Below, one piece after another: positions 1 to 5,828 of a DNA stretch of 7,479 nucleotides. The DNA comes from Planctomycetaceae bacterium (GTDB taxonomy: Bacteria; Planctomycetota; Planctomycetia; Pirellulales; Thermoguttaceae). A model generated the notes under the pieces. The model was given only the letters and a program-made list of their open reading frames with translations, searched no databases and was not told the DNA's origin. Made by a program: the position numbers and the translations under genes. The stretch covers positions 1 through 7,479 of the forward strand of contig JAITBS010000282.1 in NCBI GenBank assembly GCA_031283515.1, written 5' to 3'. The stretch's first letter is position 1. Every line of letters begins with the position of its first letter.

Positions 1-45
1 TATCTATTTTGTTATTGTTTCAACAATGTGAAATGATATTTTATA

Positions 46-132
46 ATAGTGGAGAGTTCGCAAGCGAAATTATTGCCGAAACGGTATTACTCCGCCTGCG
101 AACTCTCCACTATCAACTCTCCACTATCAACT
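46..132. repeat. Long inverted repeat with a 14-bp tandem duplication at its right arm
   Basis: Bases 46-62 are the exact reverse complement of 97-113, giving a 17-bp perfect stem around a 34-base loop. The right arm continues as a tandem duplication: the 14-base unit AACTCTCCACTATC occupies 101-114 and again 115-128, followed by the start of a third copy. A consensus-like TATAAT lies at 42-47, just touching the left arm, with no good -35 box. No plus-strand gene follows, so the box may be chance. An open reading frame crosses the area (49-243) but its translation is just the repeat read through. The element resembles small palindromic intergenic repeats; a transposable (MITE-like) origin is possible but no target-site duplication is evident. 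Confidence 0.75.
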
Positions 133-140
133 AATATCCT

Positions 141-221
141 GCCCTTTCAGGGCGATCTTGTCGGCGGTAACTTTGCCCCTACCCGTTGGGTAGGGCTGAT
201 TTATGTTGTCCTTTCAGGACG
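141..221. repeat. Composite element of three short hairpins (REP-like)
   Basis: Three perfect small palindromes follow one another. At 141-153 GCCCT and AGGGC flank TTC. At 177-195 an 8-bp stem CCCTACCC/GGGTAGGG flanks GTT. At 208-220 GTCCT and AGGAC flank TTC. The first and third share the form G(C/T)CCTTTCAGG(G/A)CG, so they are direct copies of a palindrome bracketing the central hairpin. This suggests a mobile or amplified REP-like intergenic element rather than a coding region. It lies just past the 3' end of the minus-strand response regulator gene, so it might also act as a transcription roadblock. No long T-run follows a stem in that direction, so it is not called a terminator. Confidence 0.7.
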
Positions 222-253
222 TAAGAGAAAAAAAATCCACTGATAGGTTACAA

Positions 254-679
254 TTATTGAAAAATCCGCAATAAGACTTGAGCAACAATTTCTTTATCGA
301 ATGGTTTGGGCAAAAAGTCATCGGCACCGAGTTTTAGACCTTTGATCACATTTTTGGCGTCGCTTTCTGTTGACACAAGAACAAACGGAGTTCTGTCATA
401 CCATGGTTCTTGCATAAGTTTGAAACAAAGTTCGAAACCATCCATGACCGGCATACTAATATCCGAAAAAACAATAACCGTTTCATTAATAAGCGTTTCC
501 AATTTTTCGAGAGCCACTTTACCGTTAACCGCTTCGTTGACCGTAAAACCGAGCTCTTCCAGAATCATACGGAAAATCCGGCGTGTCGGAACCGAATCGT
601 CAACAATAAACGCCTTAGGATTCGGCGGTAATACCGCTTGTACTTGTTCGGAAGGAAGAGGAAGTGTTGGATTGGACAT
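254..679 (-). CDS. Single-domain response regulator (CheY-like receiver)
   Basis: The 141-residue product is one receiver domain with no output domain. Residues 1-21 are a proline-rich N-terminal tail; the domain runs from about 22 to the end. The visible landmarks are the acidic pair D27-D28, the phospho-acceptor D73 in FSDISMPVMDGFE, the switch residue S103 in LVSTES, F122 at the position of CheY Tyr106, and K125 in the LPKPF motif. All catalytic positions of a functional receiver are present. Such proteins take a phosphoryl group from a histidine kinase and act by protein-protein contact, for example on motors, kinases or phosphorelays. No kinase or partner gene lies in the window, so it is an orphan and its pathway cannot be named. 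The start ATG at 679 is supported by GGTGA four bases upstream on the minus strand. It shares orientation with rplU but is separated by 241 bases with an inverted repeat, so an operon is doubtful. The last helix ends soon after KPF but is not clearly truncated. Confidence 0.93.
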   Translation of the reverse strand: MSNPTLPLPSEQVQAVLPPNPKAFIVDDSVPTRRIFRMILEELGFTVNEAVNGKVALEKLETLINETVIVFSDISMPVMDGFELCFKLMQEPWYDRTPFVLVSTESDAKNVIKGLKLGADDFLPKPFDKEIVAQVLLRIFQ

Positions 680-848
680 TGTTTCACCGATTTGTCAAGA
701 AAATAATACCAAAGGAAAAATAATTCTATTCCGTAAAACATAGCCTACAGAATATCGAATATCTAATTACTTCGGAATAATACGCCAATATTCATACGAA
801 GTGAAGGGCGATAAATTCTAATTTTAACGGAGGTGAAAGTTAATAGGA

Positions 849-889
849 GTTGAGAGTGATAACGATAGGAACGGGTTCTCACTCTCAAC
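849..889. repeat. 11-bp inverted repeat between rplU and the response regulator gene
   Basis: GTTGAGAGTGA at 849-859 is exactly complementary to TCACTCTCAAC at 879-889, with a 19-base loop. A T-rich run (892-902) follows on the plus strand, but no plus-strand gene precedes it. Read in the direction of the flanking minus-strand genes the stem is not followed by T residues, so it does not fit an intrinsic terminator of rplU. The GAGAGT/ACTCTC core and the neighbouring TTAATAGGAG resemble the element at 46-132, so a shared repeat family is likely. Confidence 0.6.
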
Positions 890-920
890 ATGTTTTGTTT
901 TTCAAGGTTGAGGCAGAGTT

Positions 921-1232
921 TTACTCGACAATTTCGTTAATTTTAACGAGTGTATAAATTTGCCGATGTCCGGTTTTCCGTTTAGAATTCTTTCGCCGCC
1001 GAAACTTAGCAATTGTCAATTTGGGTCCTTTTTCATCGGCTAACACTTCGGCAACAACTTTAGCACCTGCAAGTGTCGGCTGACCGAGTTTCACTTCGTT
1101 TCCATCGTTGATTGCCAGAACATCGGAAAATTCAATAATTGTTCCCGGTTCTTCTTCTCGGTAATCAATCATCAGTTTTTTATTGGGTTCAACTTTGAAT
1201 TGTCGTCCGCCATTTTTAATAATTGCATACAT
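921..1232 (-). CDS. rplU: 50S ribosomal protein L21
   Basis: The 103-residue product has the usual length of L21. It begins MYAIIKNGGRQFKVE, the typical L21 N-terminal strand, and ends with the basic RNA-binding segment KFRRRKNSKRKTGHRQIYT (about 77-95) followed by LVKINEI, the family signature. L21 binds 23S rRNA in the large ribosomal subunit. The ATG at 1232 is the only sensible start because MYAII is the conserved beginning of the protein. The upstream region on the minus strand offers only a weak AGG about 12 bases away, and a TATAAA at 1267-1262 without a matching -35 box. In most bacteria rpmA (L27) directly follows rplU; here the downstream 240 bases encode no L27-like protein and the next gene is a response regulator, so the usual pair is broken at this locus. 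Confidence 0.97.
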   Translation of the reverse strand: MYAIIKNGGRQFKVEPNKKLMIDYREEEPGTIIEFSDVLAINDGNEVKLGQPTLAGAKVVAEVLADEKGPKLTIAKFRRRKNSKRKTGHRQIYTLVKINEIVE

Positions 1233-1822
1233 TTTGGTTTAACCTAAAATTTACTTGAATTTTTATAGTTGTTGAAAATTGAAAATCATCTAATACACTG
1301 GAAATACTAAACAATTACTTTTGAATAATCGTTTTGATCCGGTTACAGTCAACATGTTATCATTCCGCTGAAGTTGAAGGCAAACATTATCCAGTATTAT
1401 CTGATTTTACGATAGATGAACACCGCAATCGAGAAAAGTCAATTTAAAGAAGTTGATATTCTAATTGGAACATTCCCTAATGACAAGGGGGAGTATTTCG
1501 CTAAAATGACGGTGTTCAAGTATTGAGTGTAATCATTCACGCCCATTTCGTAAAAGCAGGCGACATTTTCCCGAAATGACACACCAAAACGGAATGAAAA
1601 CACCAATTACCATTGAGAATCTGATTTAGGCGATCTTTCGCCGACTTTCGCCGAAGGGTTTTAAACAATAAAACCACCGTCGCAACGGTTGATCCGTAAT
1701 TCTGTAATGACAACCGGTTTTGTGTTTTCAATTGCCGTCCGTAAACAAAGGCAAGTCGGTGAGTACACCGACACGACTTTTCGGCGAAAAGCCGCCTACC
1801 TACAGAATAGTTGCAAAGAATC
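1233..1822. other. Intergenic region between divergent rplU and bamA, no supported gene
   Basis: This 590-base stretch holds no protein I can support. Two overlapping open frames (1537-1830 minus, 1689-1883 plus) give cysteine- and arginine-rich translations with no recognisable motif, and both run through hairpins or into the tandem repeat at the right, which argues against coding. No tRNA or rRNA is visible. The rplU promoter must lie in the leftmost part. The section from 1629 onward is rich in small palindromes and is listed separately. Confidence 0.55.
1629..1794. repeat. Cluster of short hairpins
   Basis: Several small perfect stems lie close together: GGCGA/TCGCC at 1629-1642, GGTTTTA/TAAAACC at 1657-1675, ACCGT/ACGGT at 1676-1689, the self-complementary AACCGGTT at 1712-1719, GTCGGTG/CACCGAC at 1755-1772 and CGGC/GCCG at 1782-1794. 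Each stem is short, but their density in 166 bases is greater than in the neighbouring coding DNA as far as can be judged by eye. The style resembles the hairpin element at 141-221, though no shared sequence was found. It may be a decayed intergenic repeat element or a structured RNA; the sequence alone does not decide. Confidence 0.45.
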
Positions 1823-1958
1823 TCTAACAATCTGCGAATCTCTGCGTAATCAGTGGACTAACAATCAGCGAATCTCTGCGTAATCAGCGGACTAACAATC
1901 AGCGAATCTCTGCGTAATCAGCGGACTAACAATCTGCGAATCTCTGCGTAATCAGCGG
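1823..1958. repeat. 34-bp tandem repeat, four copies, upstream of bamA
   Basis: Four adjacent 34-base units occupy 1823-1856, 1857-1890, 1891-1924 and 1925-1958, followed by the first five bases of another. Copies two and three are identical; copies one and four differ by a few bases. Each unit contains the octamer AATC(A/T)GCG twice, with good copies starting at 1829, 1863, 1882, 1897, 1916, 1931 and 1950, all on the plus strand, and a degenerate one at 1848. The array ends 88 bases before the bamA start. The same octamer and the 15-mer TAATCAGCGGACTAA recur in the spacer after bamA (5793-5807), so both belong to one repeat family. Confidence 0.9.
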
Positions 1959-1971
1959 ACTAAAATTGCTC

Positions 1972-2000
1972 TTGCAATGGGAACACAAAATCAGTATCCT
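1972..2000 (+). promoter_or_regulatory. Candidate weak promoter for bamA
   Basis: TTGCAA at 1972-1977 and TATCCT at 1995-2000 match the sigma-70 consensus at four of six positions each, with a 17-base spacer. The site lies in the only non-repetitive stretch between the tandem array and the bamA start codon, leaving a leader of roughly 40 bases. The match is weak and planctomycete promoters are poorly defined, so this is a suggestion only. Confidence 0.25.
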
Positions 2001-2046
2001 TCGCTGTTTCCCTAGAAAAATCTCCGTTCAGTAAACACGCAAAAAT

Positions 2047-5000
2047 ATGAGAAATACGAAAAATTATTTCAAAAAAACCGGATGGTTCGGAAATTTATTT
2101 ATTGCCGTTTTGGTCGGTAATGGTCTCCTTGCGCAAACAGACAGACCGTTTGTTAATACACTAACAAATGTTGCAGATCACATCACTATTGGAGAAGGCG
2201 AGGATGAATATTTGAAATCGCAAAACCAAGAATGGCAACGCCAGCAAGAGTTCGCCAATGCAGAAACGGTTGCCGCCCAAAATGAGCATGAAAGAAACCG
2301 CGAACGTTGGGAACAATATGAGCGGCAAAAAACTCCTCAAGTTTCCTCGCCTGTTTCTTCAGAGGATAAAAATTCGCCTCGAGCCGGTTTTGCCAGTACA
2401 ACGAAAATTCAATATCTTGATCCGAGTTCTGATGTTGCGAACGCGTTGAACTCTCAGAGTGATCCGAATTCCGTGTTGGATGTTCGGATTACCGGCAATG
2501 TCCAAATCGGAGCGAAAGACCTTATCAAAATTATTAAAACTCGTCCGGGACGTCCTTACAGCCAAGCGGTGCTCGAAGAGGATAAACGTGCCTTAATGCA
2601 AAAAGGTTGGTTTATCGACGTCAAACCCAAAGTCGAAAAAACGCCGTCCGGTTATATTGTAACGTTTCAATTTATCGAACGCCCCATCTTGCACTATGTC
2701 AAAATTACCGGCAACAACGCCCATACCCGAAAAATTCTCCTCGAAGAAGCAAATATCAAACCCGGCGACGCCCTCGACCCAATTGCTGTCCACCAGGCAA
2801 AAGAACGAATGGAACAATTTTATCGCGACAGCGGATATTATCGAGTTCATATTGAAGTGCTTAGCGGCGATCAAATCGGAGATCGCGGTGCGGTGTTTTT
2901 AGTAAGCGAAGGTCCCAAACAACGAATTCTCGATACCGAATTTGAAGGAAACCGCATCGCCACTTCCGCTCGACTCAAAACATTGATTCAGTCAAAACCG
3001 GGTTGGTTTTTCTGGATTAACAGCGAATTTACACGCGCAAAATTAGATGAAGATGTTGAAACATTAACCGCTTATTATCGGAAACTCGGTTTCTTTTACG
3101 CAAAAGTTGACCGGAAATTTGTTGAAACCAGCGGTTACACCGGTTGGGGACAAAACCGAAGTTGGGTCAATGTTAAATTTGTTATTGATGAAGGTCCGCG
3201 TTGCCGTGTTCGGGATATTCGTTTCGTCGGGAATCACGTTTTCAGCAAAGACGAACTGCTCAAAACAATGAAATTGCCCGGCACAAAATATTTCAATCAG
3301 GATATGCTCGAAAGTGATATGAAGCAGTTGAAAGATAAATATGGAGATCAAGGTTACGTTTTTACTTTTGCGGAACCTGACCCGCGAATTGACGAAGATT
3401 TTGTCGATGTTGTTATCAATATTAAAGAAGGACCTCGCGGATATTTAAGAACTCTTCATGTTGAAATTATCGGCAATGAAGGAGCGGAATCTTACACGAA
3501 ATGGCATCCGATTCTTAATCGGAGTTCGTTGCGGCCCGGCGATATTTTGCGGACAAGCGAAATCAACAACAGCCGCCGACGTTTAATGGCGTCGCAACTG
3601 TTCAACGCCAATCCGACACAAGGAGCAATTCCGGAATTTTTGTTCGATTTCCCTGAAGAAGCTCTTGAAGATGCGGAAAATGAAGAGCGTGAAGCACTCA
3701 AACAAGCAGAGGCAACCTCTCAGATTCGCGGTCAAAGTCCAAGATATGGTCAAAATCCGGCACGATCTTTTTTTGGGAATAAAAAAATTCCCTATTACAA
3801 TGACGACTTGTTGGAAAATTCATTGGAATTGGAAACCGAAATGGAAAATTTTTCCGAATTTTTCCGAATTAAGTTTGATCCGAAACGTTCAAGTTCTTCG
3901 GATTCCTCTTCTCATGATTCCTCGAATGTGTATTCGGTACGCAAGGAAGTTTACCGCGGTCAAACGTTCACTGCGCCGCGAACCGCAACTCCCGCCAATA
4001 TTTATATTCCGCCGACAATTCCAAATAATAATTTTAATAACTCAAATTATGCGAATAATTCAAATTACGTGAACAATTCAAACTATTTGAATTATTCCAA
4101 TACGAATCATTCGACCAATTCCTCTGTTTCCGGTATTTCACCGACATTGCCATCGACATTGCCATCGACATTGTCGCCGATGAATCTTAGCGGCAGTATT
4201 GCGCCGGCAACATCGCCGCTTGGTCAGCAAAACGGTACTCCCAATGCGGTGGTGAGTTCAACTGGTCCGTATGGGACGACGTATTATTCGGCGTCTTATG
4301 CTCAATCGTCTCGACCTTCCCTTGAAGCGCCGCAGGCGATGAGTGTTTTGGGTCAGCCGACAAACATCACTCCGCCGGAATATCAGCCGACCTCCTATCT
4401 TTCACCGCCTGCTAATTCCGCTAATGTCGGCAATGGAGTTTTGTACAATCAGGGAATGATTTTTACGCAACACAAAGTCAATCAACCGGTCAATCAATCG
4501 GTGATTTTGGGCAATCCGTATGCGTCTTTAGGCGAGAACACTAATATTCGAATTGATCCGAATGTTCCGCCGGGTGTTTCCAATAAGATTTACCCTGTGG
4601 ATGGACGTTGGGTTCTTCAGGAAACGCGAACTGGTCAGTTCATGATGAGTGTTGCGGTAAGTTCTGATGCCGGATTGATGGGGCGGTTTATTCTCGAAGA
4701 ACAAAACTTTGATATTTTGAATTTTCCGAAAGGTTTTCGTTTGAACGATTGGAAAAACGCTTTTCGTGGTAAGGGTCAACGATTTCGGATAGAGGCGGTT
4801 CCCGGTACGGAAATTCAGCGTTACAGTGCCAGTTGGGAAACGCCGTATTTGTTTGATCTTGATTATTCTTTTGGTGTCAGCGGTTTTTATTATGAACGAT
4901 ATTACGACGAATGGTATGAAGACCGTGTTGGCGGTTCCATTTCCTTCGGTAAACTCTGGACACCGGATTTTTCAACACGTCTTATTCTTGGTGCTCAACA

Positions 5001-5670
5001 AGTTAATATTTATCGTCCGATTTATCCTTCTTCGTCGGATTTGATTAACGCTCTCGGGCATCATCCAATGTACACGATTGGTCTGGAAGCATCGTACAAT
5101 ACGCGCGACAGCGAATATATGCCGACCGAAGGACATTTAATAACTTTTGGTGTGGAACAGGTTTTGGGCGATTACCAATTTGTTCGCGGCAATATTGATT
5201 TCCGAAAATATTTCATGTTACATGAACGACCTGACCGTAGCGGACGTTGGGTGGTGGGGATTCGGAGCAGTCTTGGAGTCAGCGAAAAGAACACGCCAAT
5301 TTATGAGCGTTATTTTGGCGGCGGTTTTACCAGTATGCGGGGGTTCGAATATCGCGGTGTTACACCACGCGACGCCAATAATGACGCAATTCTTGGCGGT
5401 TGCATGGAATTTTATAATTCGGCGGAACTTGTTTTTCCGATTACTGCGGACGATATGATTCGCGGTTCGATCTTTGTTGATACAGGAACAGTTGAAAAAT
5501 CAATTACAAAATGGGAAAGTGATTATCGAGTGGCGGTTGGTTTTGGGCTTCGTCTGACGATTCCAATGATGGGACCCGCACCAATTGCGTTGGATTTTGC
5601 GTTCCCGATCAGCAAGGACAGCCGCGATGAACGGCAAGTCTTCTCGTTTAATGTCGGATTTATGCGGTAA
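2047..5670 (+). CDS. bamA: BamA/Omp85-type outer-membrane protein assembly factor with a large low-complexity insertion
   Basis: The 1207-residue product inserts beta-barrel proteins into the outer membrane. Residues 1-29 form a signal peptide (basic start, core LFIAVLVGNGLLA, likely cleavage before Q30). Residues 30-142 are charged and Q/E-rich, perhaps partly coiled coil. Five POTRA repeats follow, their first strands starting near V143 (VLDVRITGN), H216 (HYVKITGN), R293 (RILDTEFEGN), V388 (VRDIRFVGN) and L467 (LRTLHVEIIGN). About 532-850 is a disordered-looking insertion: acidic helix, S-rich run after R614, N/S/Y repeats at 665-688, TLPS repeats from 700. V856-G863 (VLQETRTG) then reads like the closing strand of POTRA5, and the barrel spans about 864-1207 with the loop-6 motif MRGF at 1097-1100. 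The chain ends F-M-R rather than on the aromatic residue usual for barrels. E. coli BamA is about 810 residues; the insertion and N-terminal region account for the excess. There is no clear ribosome binding site, but the ATG is fixed by the signal peptide. A TamA-like paralogue is less likely given five POTRAs. The gene precedes an LptE-like gene. Confidence 0.92.
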   Translation: MRNTKNYFKKTGWFGNLFIAVLVGNGLLAQTDRPFVNTLTNVADHITIGEGEDEYLKSQNQEWQRQQEFANAETVAAQNEHERNRERWEQYERQKTPQVSSPVSSEDKNSPRAGFASTTKIQYLDPSSDVANALNSQSDPNSVLDVRITGNVQIGAKDLIKIIKTRPGRPYSQAVLEEDKRALMQKGWFIDVKPKVEKTPSGYIVTFQFIERPILHYVKITGNNAHTRKILLEEANIKPGDALDPIAVHQAKERMEQFYRDSGYYRVHIEVLSGDQIGDRGAVFLVSEGPKQRILDTEFEGNRIATSARLKTLIQSKPGWFFWINSEFTRAKLDEDVETLTAYYRKLGFFYAKVDRKFVETSGYTGWGQNRSWVNVKFVIDEGPRCRVRDIRFVGNHVFSKDELLKTMKLPGTKYFNQDMLESDMKQLKDKYGDQGYVFTFAEPDPRIDEDFVDVVINIKEGPRGYLRTLHVEIIGNEGAESYTKWHPILNRSSLRPGDILRTSEINNSRRRLMASQLFNANPTQGAIPEFLFDFPEEALEDAENEEREALKQAEATSQIRGQSPRYGQNPARSFFGNKKIPYYNDDLLENSLELETEMENFSEFFRIKFDPKRSSSSDSSSHDSSNVYSVRKEVYRGQTFTAPRTATPANIYIPPTIPNNNFNNSNYANNSNYVNNSNYLNYSNTNHSTNSSVSGISPTLPSTLPSTLSPMNLSGSIAPATSPLGQQNGTPNAVVSSTGPYGTTYYSASYAQSSRPSLEAPQAMSVLGQPTNITPPEYQPTSYLSPPANSANVGNGVLYNQGMIFTQHKVNQPVNQSVILGNPYASLGENTNIRIDPNVPPGVSNKIYPVDGRWVLQETRTGQFMMSVAVSSDAGLMGRFILEEQNFDILNFPKGFRLNDWKNAFRGKGQRFRIEAVPGTEIQRYSASWETPYLFDLDYSFGVSGFYYERYYDEWYEDRVGGSISFGKLWTPDFSTRLILGAQQVNIYRPIYPSSSDLINALGHHPMYTIGLEASYNTRDSEYMPTEGHLITFGVEQVLGDYQFVRGNIDFRKYFMLHERPDRSGRWVVGIRSSLGVSEKNTPIYERYFGGGFTSMRGFEYRGVTPRDANNDAILGGCMEFYNSAELVFPITADDMIRGSIFVDTGTVEKSITKWESDYRVAVGFGLRLTIPMMGPAPIALDFAFPISKDSRDERQVFSFNVGFMR
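4039..4110 (+). repeat. 18-bp in-frame tandem repeat inside bamA (NSNYxN)
   Basis: Three units of 18 bases (4039-4056, 4057-4074, 4075-4092) encode NSNYAN, NSNYVN and NSNYLN, and a decayed fourth (4093-4110) encodes YSNTNH. The unit length is a multiple of three, so copy-number change by slippage would keep the reading frame. A second in-frame array at 4144-4179 has 12-base units encoding TLPS, TLPS and TLSP. Both lie in the low-complexity insertion of the outer-membrane protein. Confidence 0.85.
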
Positions 5671-5678
5671 GTCCAGTC

Positions 5679-5807
5679 CGCAGATTACGCAGATAAACGC
5701 AGATTGTTACAAATTAGTCCGCAGATTACGCTGATAGAAATCAGCGTTAATCAGCGTTAATCTGCGTTAATCTGCGGACAGAAAATTAACCTAATCAGCG
5801 GACTAAA
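5679..5807. repeat. Octamer repeat region with nested hairpins between bamA and lptE
   Basis: The spacer is built from AATC(A/T)GCG in both orientations: plus-strand copies start at 5739, 5749, 5759, 5769 and 5793, and reverse copies lie at 5679-5686, 5698-5705 and 5720-5727. Those at 5739-5776 form a 10-bp tandem array of four. The segment can fold: ACGCTGAT (5728-5735) pairs with ATCAGCGT (5740-5747) around loop AGAA, GTCCGCAGATTA (5717-5728) can pair with 5768-5779, and 5714-5728 can alternatively pair with 5793-5807 (14 of 15). The stems share bases, so these are partly competing structures. No T-run follows, so it is not a classical terminator, but it could stabilise the bamA mRNA end or lower read-through into the lipoprotein gene. 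It belongs to the same family as the array upstream of bamA. Confidence 0.85.
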
Positions 5808-5828
5808 CGTATAGAAAGAAATAAAAAA

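Noticed and set aside
49..243. 64-codon plus-strand open frame at the left end
   Set aside because: It is a read-through of the inverted repeat and the three-hairpin element; the translation has no domain character and the start lies inside the palindrome.
856..957. 33-codon frame starting GTG after AGGAG (845-849), with a strong GGAGGTGA further upstream at 830-837
   Set aside because: The ribosome-binding-like sequences are good, but the frame runs through the inverted repeat and into the 3' end of rplU antisense, and the peptide has no recognisable feature.
1537..1830. 97-codon minus-strand frame between rplU and bamA
   Set aside because: It crosses several hairpins and starts inside the tandem repeat; its Cys/Arg-rich translation resembles non-coding sequence and it conflicts with an equally poor plus-strand frame.
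1823..1958. Possible CRISPR array
   Set aside because: The 34-base units are directly adjacent with no variable spacers and there are no cas genes, so it is a plain tandem repeat.
3665..4072. 135-codon plus-strand frame inside bamA
   Set aside because: It is a shifted-frame shadow of the low-complexity part of bamA; the bamA frame is continuous with signal peptide, POTRAs and barrel.
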